Origin: Acidimicrobiales bacterium
GTDB taxonomy: Bacteria > Actinomycetota > Acidimicrobiia > Acidimicrobiales > SZUA-35
DNA length: 64,000 bases
Assembly (NCBI GenBank): GCA_020630065.1
Contig: JAHDCC010000001.1
Location: forward strand, 237,566 to 301,565
Direction: 5' to 3'
Position 1 is the stretch's first letter. Each line of letters begins with the position of its first letter. This document shows, one piece after another, positions 35,708 through 44,448 of this stretch. The position numbers and the translations under genes are program-made. The notes under the pieces are model-generated. The model searched no databases and was not told the DNA's origin. It saw only the letters and a list, made by a program, of their open reading frames with translations.

Positions 35708-36429
35708 GCCTTTCCTAACGTGAACTGAGATGCCGTTTCGACCAACCTCAGTATTTTGGTGGTTCGAAGCACATCGATTCCCGAATCGATTAAGTTCGCC
35801 ATCTCACGAGGCTGTTCTGCTCCGGTTGCTATACCAAGAAGCCCGAAACGGTGAACCATCGTGATCAAACCCCCGTTCCAATCGGTATGGAACATTTCAA
35901 GACCGTCTAGAGACCGGTCCTTTAAGTCGGCGGCGAAACGTTCCGGGCCTTGTTTTAGGTCCCTGATCCGAACCGAATGTACTAGCTTGGATGAGGTACG
36001 CGTGCGCCATCTAGTCAACAGCGCCAAATCATCTGATACAAGCCACAGTTGTTCTTCGGCATTAGCATTTCGGGCTAGATTGACCGCAGCGTCCACTGAG
36101 TCCTCATCTCCGACTAGCAGATGAATCGAGCCGAGGCCGACAGCCCTCAGAAGGGCATCGAACTCGCTACTGGAGGAATCTAGTTCGGCGAACTTCATGC
36201 GAGAAACTGCCACTTTTCGAAATTTCTTTCGCTGCTGCCCAGTTCTATTCGCAACCACAACTCCGTCCGCCGTGGTCCAAACACTGGTCTCGATTCCGGT
36301 AGCGCCGTTAGCGATTGTTTGATCAACCGCCATAGCTGTCTCGGAAGGCTCAGAGATCGCGATCAGATGGAGGGAATTGTTTAGTTGGCTGATACGAGGT
36401 CGCACGGTTTCAGACTGTCTCGAAGTCAC
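35704..36429 (-). CDS. Degenerate glycerophosphodiester phosphodiesterase-like protein
   Basis: 241 residues with the outline of a GDPD TIM barrel: the second strand segment GIETSVWTTADGVVVANRTG, a middle GSIHLLVGDED strand, and the closing LLGIATGAEQPREMANLIDSGIDVLRTT, which mirrors the family C-terminal signature. The catalytic His-Arg of the first strand (HRG) is replaced by AISEPSE, and the HD after the second strand is replaced by ANRTG. The enzyme is probably inactive. GTG start; the stop overlaps the RNase start, so the two are coupled. No signal peptide is visible. Confidence 0.65.
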   Translation of the reverse strand: MTSRQSETVRPRISQLNNSLHLIAISEPSETAMAVDQTIANGATGIETSVWTTADGVVVANRTGQQRKKFRKVAVSRMKFAELDSSSSEFDALLRAVGLGSIHLLVGDEDSVDAAVNLARNANAEEQLWLVSDDLALLTRWRTRTSSKLVHSVRIRDLKQGPERFAADLKDRSLDGLEMFHTDWNGGLITMVHRFGLLGIATGAEQPREMANLIDSGIDVLRTTKILRLVETASQFTLGKA

Positions 36430-36594
36430 CTATTTATAGGCCTTTCGCGGCGTGTATAGGATCGATTTGGATGATTCCTTGGAAGGGTATCGGCCAAATG
36501 ACGGCCTACGTCTTAAGACCTAGGAGGTGCCTGCCGATCTTATTGAGAGGGCAGCGGTTATTGACTGCCCAGACCGTAAAGAGGAAGATCGATA

Positions 36595-36927
36595 ATGGCA
36601 ACGATTAGGGCGCGCTGCGCCGATTGTGGAGATGTGGAACTAACTACAGCTGACGTCCAGGTCAGGATATGTAGTGATACCAACGCTGGAACATACGGAT
36701 TTATGTGTCCCACCTGTCAGGGTATGGTCGTCAAATCGGCTGAACCTCGCACCCTAGATCTTCTGGTCGCTTCTGGTGTTGCTTGCTCAATGTGGTCTCT
36801 GCCCGCTGAGCTGGGCGAACGCCACGAAGGTGAACCTATCTGCCATGATGATTTGCTTGATTTTCACGATCTTTTGAATGATGAATACAAACTTTCGATG
36901 GCGTTAGCTGATTTAGCCGACCGCTGA
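36595..36927 (+). CDS. Conserved zinc-ribbon protein
   Basis: 110 residues with CADC at 8-11 and CPTC at ~39-42, a four-cysteine zinc ribbon, plus a helical C-terminal half containing HDDLLDFHDLLNDEY. Similar short proteins occur in other actinobacteria without an assigned role, as I recall. AGAGGAAGA precedes the ATG. It could be a small regulator or RNA-associated protein; nothing here decides between them. Confidence 0.75.
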   Translation: MATIRARCADCGDVELTTADVQVRICSDTNAGTYGFMCPTCQGMVVKSAEPRTLDLLVASGVACSMWSLPAELGERHEGEPICHDDLLDFHDLLNDEYKLSMALADLADR

Positions 36928-37014
36928 TCGCAGCATTCAGCTGGTTCTTTGGCCTGCCAATGCATTTTAGTTGCAGCTTGCCGATTTCTAGCCGGTGTCG
37001 AACCTCCGATCCGC

Positions 37015-37020
37015 TAACCT
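37015..37020 (+). promoter_or_regulatory. Leaderless -10 element before tatA
   Basis: TAACCT lies 7 nt before ATG 37028 in the same GCTAACCT context as the element at 9773. It places the start at 37028, not at an earlier in-frame codon at 36995. Confidence 0.6.
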
Positions 37021-37027
37021 GGTTTCC

Positions 37028-37354
37028 ATGCTAAATATCGGGGCCGGGGAACTATTAGTCATCGGATTGGTGGCGTTAATCGTGGTTGGTCCCGAACAGC
37101 TCCCGACGTTGATTCGACGTGTCGGGCAGGTCGTCGGCCAAGTTCGGTCAGTCACTGACAATCTTAAAAAAGACTTCATGGACACAATCGACGAGTCCGG
37201 TGAGTTGAAAAAGTCGATCGATCCCAAGTCGTGGACGGCGGGTACGGGAACCAAAGATGATCCGGTCGTTCCTCGTGGCTTAGCTGATGCGGCGAAAGAC
37301 GACGATAAGACAGCGACTAGCTCTATAGATTCTGACGGGGAGGATCAATCATGA
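37028..37354 (+). CDS. tatA: Twin-arginine translocase TatA/TatB subunit
   Basis: 108-residue subunit of the Tat pathway, which exports folded proteins. It has one N-terminal transmembrane helix (~5-22), the hinge motif GPEQLP, an amphipathic helix and a charged C-terminal tail. The GPEQLPTLIRRVGQV hinge is closer to TatB than TatA; since only one such gene lies here, either subunit role is possible. It overlaps tatC by 4 nt, as in the mycobacterial tatA-tatC-helY order. Confidence 0.88.
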   Translation: MLNIGAGELLVIGLVALIVVGPEQLPTLIRRVGQVVGQVRSVTDNLKKDFMDTIDESGELKKSIDPKSWTAGTGTKDDPVVPRGLADAAKDDDKTATSSIDSDGEDQS

Positions 37355-38130
37355 GCGAGGCTACTAAACAGGTTAGTAACGAAGCCGAGATGTCGATCAT
37401 GTCGCATCTGGGCGAACTGCGAACTCGTCTGATCAGGTCAGTCATCGCAATAATCGTTTGTGTTGTGCTCGTCTGGTTTCTGTTTGACCGGATTTTCGGA
37501 TTTCTCAAAGCCCCTTACTGCGATTACAAGACTGCACAGGGCGATGAATGCGATTTCTTGCTGACTTCGATCACTGAAGCGTTTTCTACGCAGCTATCTC
37601 TCTCAGGCTGGGGTGGTCTAGTGCTGGCGACACCAGTCATTCTGTACCAGCTCGCCCGATTCATCATGCCTGGGCTGTACCCAGGTGAACGCCGTGCTCT
37701 GCTTGCGTTCATCCCGGTTTCGGTCTTCTTGATGTTTGCTGGCATGTCGACCGCTTACTTCTTGATGCCAAAGGCAATCGAAGTTCTTCTCGGATTTGGT
37801 GACGCCGAATCATTCCAGCCTCTGTTATCACCGAAGGGCTATGTCGGTTTCTTCGTCAAGATGCTGTTTGCATTTGGTGTATCATTTCAGCTTCCGGTCG
37901 TGTTGGTCTTCTTGCAGAAGGTAGGCCTCGTCAAGCCCGAAACGCTCAGAAACAATCGAAGATACGCCGCCGTTTTGGTGGTAGCCGCCGGAGCCGTCAT
38001 CACACCTACCGGTGATCCATTTACGCTTGCCGTCATATCGATCCCGATGTACCTTTTCTACGAATTCTCTATCTTGATCGGAACCCGCATCAAGACCCGT
38101 AGCATCACTATCGGCGACCCAGCTAGTTAG
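37351..38130 (+). CDS. tatC: Twin-arginine translocase TatC subunit
   Basis: 259-residue multi-spanning receptor of twin-arginine signal peptides. It has the cytoplasmic start MSHLGELRTRLIRS, six hydrophobic helices, the LATPVILYQLARFIMPGLYPGERR loop and the late TPTGDPFT motif. Its start overlaps tatA, and helY begins 7 nt after its stop. Confidence 0.95.
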   Translation: MSEATKQVSNEAEMSIMSHLGELRTRLIRSVIAIIVCVVLVWFLFDRIFGFLKAPYCDYKTAQGDECDFLLTSITEAFSTQLSLSGWGGLVLATPVILYQLARFIMPGLYPGERRALLAFIPVSVFLMFAGMSTAYFLMPKAIEVLLGFGDAESFQPLLSPKGYVGFFVKMLFAFGVSFQLPVVLVFLQKVGLVKPETLRNNRRYAAVLVVAAGAVITPTGDPFTLAVISIPMYLFYEFSILIGTRIKTRSITIGDPAS

Positions 38131-38137
38131 GTTCACG

Positions 38138-40789
38138 TTGGCGTCTCCATTAGGGGCGTTCAGCCGCTCAACGTTTATCGACGGACTCGGCTTCACCCCC
38201 GACCGATTTCAGTTAGACGCCTTTGACGTTGTCGATGAAGGAAGCAGTGTTGTTGTCGCCGCCCCGACAGGTTCGGGTAAAACGTTGGTGGCGACCTACG
38301 CTATCGACAAAGCAATCGCAGAAGAAAACAGGGTCTTCTACACAACCCCGATAAAGGCGCTTTCGAACCAGAAGTATCACGAGATGGTCGAACGTCTCGG
38401 CGCCGGCAACGTCGGCCTTTTAACGGGTGACAACGCAGTCAACCCCAGCGCACCCGTCGTGATCATGACGACGGAAGTTTTGAGAAACATGCTCTATGCG
38501 GGGGCAGACTTTACCGGACTCAAACAAGTGATTCTTGATGAAGTGCACTATCTACAGGATCCATATCGCGGATCGGTATGGGAAGAAGTCATAATTCATC
38601 TGCCGCGCCCGATTGGACTGGTCTGTTTATCGGCAACGGTTTCTAACGCCGATGAACTAACCGAATGGATCGACACCATACGCGGCAACACCGAACTGGT
38701 CGTCGAGCTGCAACGTCCGGTTGAACTCGAAAGTTCGTACATTGTGGGTGAGCGGTCTAGCTCTCATCTCCACATGGTCAAAACGTTAAACCGAGGCAAA
38801 CCTAACCTCAAGGCTGTCCGCTTCGATAACGAGATTTCTCGAGGAAAAGCCAAACGGTCTGGGCCTGCCCGTCGTCGTAAATGGAAAACACCGTCCCCAT
38901 TAGACGTGACGTTACTGTTAAACGAAAAGCGAATGCTTCCGGCAATTCACTTCATCTTTAGCCGAGCGGGGTGTGAAGAAGCTGCCGCCGTGGTCACAAG
39001 ATCGGGTTTCTCAGCGACAACTGAGGAGGAAAGACACCAGATCCGATTGATTATCGAATCAAAAACGGCGGGTCTAAGTCCTCAAGATCATGAAGTTCTT
39101 AATGTCGAGCAGTTCCAGCGGGGGTTGGAGGCCGGCGTCGCTTCGCACCACGCAGGTATGATCCCTCCGCTGAAGGAAGCCGTCGAACAGTGTTTTGCGG
39201 CGGGTCTAACAAAAATAGTTTTTGCCACAGAGACGCTGGCCCTGGGAATCAATATGCCAGCCAGAACCGTTGTGTTGGACAAACTGACGAAGTTCACTGG
39301 AGAGCACCACGAGTTTCTCACCCCCGCCCAATACACCCAGCTCATAGGGCGTGCCGGTAGGCGGGGAATAGATAACGTTGGCCATTCTGTTGTGTTGTGG
39401 TCTCCGTTTGTTCAGTTTGAACAAATATCAAATTTGGCGATGAGCCGAGATTTCGAGCTGATCTCATCGTTCCGGCCGACATACAACATGGCGGCAAATC
39501 TTGTGCGAAGGTTCGAGCCAGACCAAGCTAGGGACCTCCTGAACCAGTCGTTTGCCCAGTTCCGGTCTGACTCAACCGTCGTCCGAACCGAAGACCGGAG
39601 AAAAAGACTTCTAGAACGAGAGAAACAGATCCGAGGCAGGATAGAAGCCGAATTTGGGCCGCTCGATTCGATCCGTGCTGCCTTAACCGTCAAAAAGTCG
39701 CACAGTGCAGATCTTCAAGCGATTTCGTTTGCGTTGACCCAACTCGTTCCGGGAGAAGTCATCCGGCTGAGCGGAGACGATCTTCCTACCATGGCGGTAG
39801 TGGTAGCAGTAGCGTTCAGAAAAGGTGGCCGAATTAAAGCCACCGTTGTCGACAGCGAAGCCGATGCCTTTATGCTCCGACCAGCCGATCTTGATCAGGT
39901 ACCCGATGTGGTTGGGCGAGTCGCTCTACCTGAACCATATGTCCCTAACAGTGTTTCGTTTCAATTTGAGGCGGCCCAACAACTGTCGCGGCTGCGAATC
40001 ACCGGAAAAAAGAAGGGGCGTTCGAAAGGAAAACAACAATCAAAGAATAGTCCTAAACCGCTTTATAACACGGCGTCCGAAGTTCCTCAGAAAGCCCGTC
40101 GGTCAATACAACGGCTTGAGCGAATAGAGAAAGATATCGCGAAGCTGTCATCGGTGAACGGCAGCGGACACACTCTGTCGGCACAGTTCGAATCGGTCTT
40201 GGGGTTACTTGCGACTCGAAGTTATGTAGATGGTTGGGAATTGACGAGTGGAGGTCAACGACTCGCCCGGCTGTATCACGAATGTGATTTACTGATTGTG
40301 GACTGTTTGGAAGCGAAGCTGTTCGATGGGCTCGGACCGTCCGAATTGGCCGGACTGTTATCTGTATTTGTATTCTCGGATCGCCGACGGGATCATCGCG
40401 GCGAAGTGTGGTTTCCAACCGGCGACCTGAAGAGAAGATACAACGATATTGCCGGACTTGGGATGAGACTAGCTATCGATGAGAACGAGGCCGGTCTTCC
40501 AGGAACTCGACAAACCGACCCTGGTTTTGTCGGTGTCGCCCACGCTTGGGCTTCTGGGGGAGATATCGACGACGTGTTGCTTGACGAAGAAATACCGGCC
40601 GGTGACTTCATCAAGACCATCAAACAGCTTATTGACTTGCTAAATCAGATTGCTTCATTAGCTTCTGACGAAGCTACGGTCAGTTCCGCCAGGCAGGCAT
40701 CTGAGCTTCTCTTTCGTGACCTCGTATCGGTTTCTTCGACTCTCGACGTCGCTAGTGAGCCAGACGAAGAATCTAAAGGGCATGAGTGA
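38138..40789 (+). CDS. helY: Ski2/Mtr4-like DEVH-box helicase HelY
   Basis: 883-residue superfamily 2 helicase of the Ski2/Mtr4 type, probably acting in RNA processing or decay. Motifs in order: APTGSGKT (Walker A), TTPIKALSNQK, DEVHYLQD (box II), SATVSN (box III), then the second RecA domain with ASHHAGMIPPLKE, FATETLALGINMPARTVV and QLIGRAGRRG, and a DSHCT-like C-terminal region. It starts with TTG right after tatC, and its stop overlaps the next gene by 4 nt. The tatA-tatC-helY order matches Mycobacterium. Confidence 0.93.
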   Translation: MASPLGAFSRSTFIDGLGFTPDRFQLDAFDVVDEGSSVVVAAPTGSGKTLVATYAIDKAIAEENRVFYTTPIKALSNQKYHEMVERLGAGNVGLLTGDNAVNPSAPVVIMTTEVLRNMLYAGADFTGLKQVILDEVHYLQDPYRGSVWEEVIIHLPRPIGLVCLSATVSNADELTEWIDTIRGNTELVVELQRPVELESSYIVGERSSSHLHMVKTLNRGKPNLKAVRFDNEISRGKAKRSGPARRRKWKTPSPLDVTLLLNEKRMLPAIHFIFSRAGCEEAAAVVTRSGFSATTEEERHQIRLIIESKTAGLSPQDHEVLNVEQFQRGLEAGVASHHAGMIPPLKEAVEQCFAAGLTKIVFATETLALGINMPARTVVLDKLTKFTGEHHEFLTPAQYTQLIGRAGRRGIDNVGHSVVLWSPFVQFEQISNLAMSRDFELISSFRPTYNMAANLVRRFEPDQARDLLNQSFAQFRSDSTVVRTEDRRKRLLEREKQIRGRIEAEFGPLDSIRAALTVKKSHSADLQAISFALTQLVPGEVIRLSGDDLPTMAVVVAVAFRKGGRIKATVVDSEADAFMLRPADLDQVPDVVGRVALPEPYVPNSVSFQFEAAQQLSRLRITGKKKGRSKGKQQSKNSPKPLYNTASEVPQKARRSIQRLERIEKDIAKLSSVNGSGHTLSAQFESVLGLLATRSYVDGWELTSGGQRLARLYHECDLLIVDCLEAKLFDGLGPSELAGLLSVFVFSDRRRDHRGEVWFPTGDLKRRYNDIAGLGMRLAIDENEAGLPGTRQTDPGFVGVAHAWASGGDIDDVLLDEEIPAGDFIKTIKQLIDLLNQIASLASDEATVSSARQASELLFRDLVSVSSTLDVASEPDEESKGHE

Positions 40790-41397
40790 CGATTCGAAAA
40801 GGTGACGAGTGGGGGACACCTCGCAGCGCTGAGGTCAACGAACGTCGAGTTTCTAACGATTCCGAGTTAGCTCATATCGGATACAAAGCACATCGAGAAC
40901 ACACGGCCACAGAGATGACTCCGTTCAGCCTCGAGTCGGGCGACGTCCTTCGGACGTTAGGGATCAGCGTGCAGCGTCAGCCAAAAGATCAGATAGTCTT
41001 TCCATTCGATTTAGGGCTTGTTCGGCTCGACGGGGGAGAGCAACAGCCCTTCGCCGCCCACGTGCTAGTCAGATCTCGTTTCTGGTCTGACAAATTCGCC
41101 ACCATCATGAACGTAGGTTGGCAGGGAGAGAACTATTTCGGGCCTCGAGCCCACCCGAACGACGGCCTTATCGATATCACCGAAGGCTCGTTAAGCGTCC
41201 AACAACGGCTTCTCGCCCGAGGACGGCTAAGAACCGGCACACATCTGCCGCATCCCGACCTTAAGACCATCCGTCGATCTGCACATACTCTCAATTTTTC
41301 GCGTCCCACTCCAACTTTTGTGGATGGGGTAGCGGTTGGTCGTTATTCGACGGTCGAGGTTGACATCATTGCCGACGCTTTCTATGTCGTTGCATAG
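40786..41397 (+). CDS. Stand-alone diacylglycerol-kinase C-terminal-like protein
   Basis: 203 residues. The second half resembles the C-terminal beta-sandwich of DAGK/YegS lipid kinases: MNVGWQGENYFGPRAHPNDGLIDI and the final PTFVDGVAVGRYSTVEVDIIADAFYVV. The catalytic N-terminal kinase domain with its Gly-rich GGDGT loop is missing, so kinase activity is not expected. GTG start overlapping the helY stop (GTGA), so the two are translationally coupled. Function unknown; lipid or nucleotide binding is a guess from the fold. Confidence 0.65.
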   Translation: MTIRKGDEWGTPRSAEVNERRVSNDSELAHIGYKAHREHTATEMTPFSLESGDVLRTLGISVQRQPKDQIVFPFDLGLVRLDGGEQQPFAAHVLVRSRFWSDKFATIMNVGWQGENYFGPRAHPNDGLIDITEGSLSVQQRLLARGRLRTGTHLPHPDLKTIRRSAHTLNFSRPTPTFVDGVAVGRYSTVEVDIIADAFYVVA

Positions 41398-41450
41398 GGA
41401 CCTAGACCAACGACGTTTGTTGTCGTATAGCTAACAATGATCAAGGATCT

Positions 41451-43112
41451 TTGGTGGGTCCGCCAAACTGGCCGGTAATCGGCCTAGTCTGTGGACCAGT
41501 GAGTGTTTACGTGACAGAAGAATTTTCAGAGTCAGAGCAAGACATACTTCGGCGCTATTTCACCAACCTGGATTCGCCGGTGTTTGCGTTAGTTAACTTG
41601 CCTCAAGTTGTTAAAGGCGCGTTATTTGCCCGTTACTCGCGTTCGGCTAAGAGCCTCCGCAGGCTTTTTCTCGATGAGTTCGTCGGTGAGCTGGATATCA
41701 GCGGCGATGCTTCTGTCGATGCAACGGTTGGTTTGCGTCGTGCCGAAGAGCTATACGACAAAGTCTTTTTCGAATACGGCGATGATTCGGTAGCTCAACT
41801 CGGTGGAGTCCATCTGGCCTGTGAGCAAGCGTCGAATCTTTTGACCAAGGTCCTCGAATGGGGACGTTTGGCGGCGTATCTCGAGCAGTCGACTCGATAT
41901 ATCGAATACAACTCAAGAGTCGAAGGTCGCTACCGCTACTATCGAGATCCTGCGGTGCTTTCCTCTCCGTTGGGCACCCGGTACGTCGGCGATCTAGACC
42001 GACTGTTTGACACCTACTCCGACCTGTTTGGTCAGGCCCGTGAGTTCATCAAGACAGAGACTCCCAAGTCAGCTGGAGATAGCGATTTTGTCTATCGAAC
42101 AGCGATCAAAGCAAAGTCGCTCGACGCTGTTCGCGGTATCTTGCCAGCAGCGGCGCAATCCAACGTCGGCATCTACGGTACGGGGCAAGCATACGAGCAG
42201 CTTCTCCTTCGTATGCAGGCCGATCCGCTTCCCGAGTCACGCGAATACGCAAAATTGATGCTGCACGAGCTACGCAAGGTGATTCCTTCGTTTGTGAAAC
42301 GAGTGGATCTGGCCGATCGAGGCCAGGTGACAAGCCAGTATTTTGAGACAAATCGTGAAGCGATGAGTTCGGTCGCGGCCGAACTCATCGAACAGCCCGA
42401 ACAGTCAGATGTTGGCGCCAACGTTGAGTTAGTGGATTTTGATCCAGATGGCGAAACCAAGATGATCGCCTCAATGCTGTATCCGCATTCGTCGCTGAGC
42501 GAACGCAAGCTCGAGGATCAAGTATCCGCGATGACGGTCGAGGAGCGGCTGAGAGTAGTTCGAGCCTACGTTGGAGAACGAAAGAACCGCAGGCATCGAC
42601 CAGGTCGAGCATTGGAGCGTCCTTTTTACCGGTTTGACGTTTTATCTGATTATGGCGCCTTTAGGGATCTGCAACGCCATCGAATGCTCACCATAGAGTG
42701 GCAGACCCTCAAGCCTGATCATGGCTATACCAGGCCTGAGCTCGTCGATAGGGCAAACCTGACCGAACCGTTCGACGAAGCTATGGACCGATCAGCGGAG
42801 CTATACGACGCACTGAGAAGTGAATTTCCGGCACAAGCTTCCTACGCAGTTTCGTTGGCATATCGAATTCGGTTTAATATGAACCTAAACGCTCGATCCG
42901 CAATGCATATGCTTGAACTCAGATCCACCCCACAGGGCCACCCGGCCTACCGGGTAGTGGCCCAGCAAATGCATACTCAAATCGCGGAAGTTGCCGGCCA
43001 CAATGCTATTGCCGAGATGATGACATTCGTGGATCATTCAAGCGAAACCGACCTCGAACGTCTAGAGGCTGAGAAAAGGGCGGAAGGAAAACGCTCAAAT
43101 CGTCTTGGATAA
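41451..43112 (+). CDS. Double-domain ThyX-like protein
   Basis: 553 residues with two ThyX-like halves. The first (~30-290) has EWGRLAAYLEQSTRYIEY, matching the NEQSxRY end of the ThyX signature but without its RHR; the second (~300-540) has LQRHRMLTIEWQTL, matching the RHR start but without the SxRY end. Canonical ThyX makes dTMP with FAD and methylenetetrahydrofolate and is about half this length. Whether this one makes dTMP is open. No ordinary thymidylate synthase lies in the window. The exact start is uncertain; in-frame GTG codons occur at about 41500 and 41512. Confidence 0.8.
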   Translation: MVGPPNWPVIGLVCGPVSVYVTEEFSESEQDILRRYFTNLDSPVFALVNLPQVVKGALFARYSRSAKSLRRLFLDEFVGELDISGDASVDATVGLRRAEELYDKVFFEYGDDSVAQLGGVHLACEQASNLLTKVLEWGRLAAYLEQSTRYIEYNSRVEGRYRYYRDPAVLSSPLGTRYVGDLDRLFDTYSDLFGQAREFIKTETPKSAGDSDFVYRTAIKAKSLDAVRGILPAAAQSNVGIYGTGQAYEQLLLRMQADPLPESREYAKLMLHELRKVIPSFVKRVDLADRGQVTSQYFETNREAMSSVAAELIEQPEQSDVGANVELVDFDPDGETKMIASMLYPHSSLSERKLEDQVSAMTVEERLRVVRAYVGERKNRRHRPGRALERPFYRFDVLSDYGAFRDLQRHRMLTIEWQTLKPDHGYTRPELVDRANLTEPFDEAMDRSAELYDALRSEFPAQASYAVSLAYRIRFNMNLNARSAMHMLELRSTPQGHPAYRVVAQQMHTQIAEVAGHNAIAEMMTFVDHSSETDLERLEAEKRAEGKRSNRLG

Positions 43113-43158
43113 TGCCGATCCTCAGATTTGTTCACTCGATACCTGACATCTGCAAAAA

Positions 43159-43181
43159 AGTTGGGGAGATAAATCCCAACT
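43159..43181 (+). terminator. Hairpin after the ThyX-like gene
   Basis: AGTTGGG pairs with CCCAACT across a 9-nt loop, 46 nt after the stop, followed by a T-rich stretch. It is a plausible terminator in the 217-nt gap; the rest of the gap shows nothing else clear. Confidence 0.45.
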
Positions 43182-43329
43182 AGTGAGTTGTTTCTGGTGG
43201 AGCGGGCTATACAAATAATGAATGAATCACGCGTCCGGCTGGGTGCGGCGTATGTAGTTCTCAACACGCGAAATGTAGTTACCGTTTGGATCTAGAAAAT
43301 GATCCAATTGTTCTGTCAAGGAAATAGAT

Positions 43330-43827
43330 ATGGCGAGCCCAAAAAGCAAACAGAAAAGTCAAGAGGACTTACAAGAGTCAGTTGAGGCTGATCTAGGGGA
43401 CGACGAGCTAGAGGGTAACGATCTAGAGGACGCCGAGCTAGAGGACGCCGAGCTAGACGAAGACGAACTAGCAGACGCCGATTTAGATGAAGTCATCGGC
43501 GACGACCCTTTGACCGACGACGATGAAGACTTCGACGATGACGACGAAACTACTCCTCGAGCGAAGTCCGTTAAGGGCGATGATGATGAAGACGAAGACC
43601 TAGAACCGGAAGATTTAGAAGCCGATCTTGACGCTATCCTCCGGGACCGAATGGCAGCTTCCGACGATGAAGAAGACGAAGCTGAAGTCGTAGGCTCAAC
43701 ATCATCGAAGGGTCCAGCGCCGGAAGATATCATCACTTGTCCGAGCTGCTTTCTAGGTGTCAATCGAAGCCAACTAGACAATCAGGAATACTGCCCACAC
43801 TGCGGCGATCTACTAGATGGCGTCTAG
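43330..43827 (+). CDS. Acidic repeat protein with C-terminal zinc ribbon (DUF4193-like)
   Basis: 165 residues. Residues ~15-125 are extremely acidic, with a five-residue periodicity of the form A-(E/D)-L-x-D (for example DLEDAELEDAELDEDELADA). The C-terminus has a zinc ribbon: CPSC at ~137-140 and CPHC at ~155-158, in the sequence TCPSCFLGVNRSQL. That segment resembles the end of DUF4193, an actinobacterial family often found near cell-division or translation genes. Function unknown; the acidic part could bind basic proteins or metal ions. Confidence 0.7.
   Translation: MASPKSKQKSQEDLQESVEADLGDDELEGNDLEDAELEDAELDEDELADADLDEVIGDDPLTDDDEDFDDDDETTPRAKSVKGDDDEDEDLEPEDLEADLDAILRDRMAASDDEEDEAEVVGSTSSKGPAPEDIITCPSCFLGVNRSQLDNQEYCPHCGDLLDGV
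43402..43491. repeat. 15-bp tandem repeat coding for the acidic pentapeptides
   Basis: A 15-bp unit (GACGCCGAGCTAGAG) occurs twice exactly with diverged copies on both sides, encoding the repeated acidic pentapeptides of the gene at 43330. Confidence 0.6.
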
Positions 43828-43864
43828 TTGTTGTAGTCTGGCGATAAGTCGCTAGGAGAAGGCA

Positions 43865-44446
43865 ATGGAAAAGAAAAACGACGTTCACGATCGGCTCGAA
43901 AACCTACGAGAGGCAGTGATGTACGCCCCTCTGGGACTGCTGTACGAGTACGAAGACGTGATGCCTCGGCTGGTCCGTCGAGGGAAAAGTCAAGTCCAAA
44001 TAGCCAAACTAGTAGGCAAAGCGGCCACTGGACGTCCCGGTTTGGAAAAAAATGCTTCCGAGGTAGCAAACCAGGTCAGCGATTTTTTAGCAAAAGCACT
44101 ACTTGAGGCAGGCGAGCTGTTAGGACTGACCCCTGACACCAAACCCGAAACGACCGATGCTGCGAGTAAACCAACTACGGCCAAAGCAGAGCCAGAGCCT
44201 TCTTCACAAGCTCAGCAAGATTCGAACGTCAAAAAGGTAGCTAAACCGGCTTCCAAGAACCCGGCGAAGGACACCAAAAAGCCTGCTGCGCTTCCGATCG
44301 CCGGCTACGACAAACTCACAGCGAAAGAGATCATTCAACTCGTTGGAGATTTATCTGCTACACAACGAGCCACTATCCGAAAACATGAGCGTGCAAATCG
44401 AGCTCGCAAAACTGTCTTGGCCAAACTCGATCGGTTGGATACATAA
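43865..44446 (+). CDS. Actinobacterial protein with SAP/Rho-N-like C-terminus
   Basis: 193 residues: an N-terminal helical region (~1-85, with YAPLGLLYEYEDVMPRLVRRGKSQVQIAKLVGKAA), a Lys/Pro/Ala/Thr-rich linker (~95-143) and a C-terminal domain IAGYDKLTAKEIIQLVGDLS ... RARKTVLAKLDRL. That last motif recurs in actinobacterial proteins of unknown function and recalls SAP or Rho-N nucleic-acid-binding domains. AGGAGAAGG precedes the ATG. The GNAT gene begins 2 nt downstream. Confidence 0.7.
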   Translation: MEKKNDVHDRLENLREAVMYAPLGLLYEYEDVMPRLVRRGKSQVQIAKLVGKAATGRPGLEKNASEVANQVSDFLAKALLEAGELLGLTPDTKPETTDAASKPTTAKAEPEPSSQAQQDSNVKKVAKPASKNPAKDTKKPAALPIAGYDKLTAKEIIQLVGDLSATQRATIRKHERANRARKTVLAKLDRLDT

Positions 44447-44448
44447 CA

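Noticed and set aside
43359-43781. Minus-strand open frame of poly-Ser character.
   Set aside because: It is the complement of the acidic Asp/Glu codons of the gene at 43330 and has no promoter or ribosome site.
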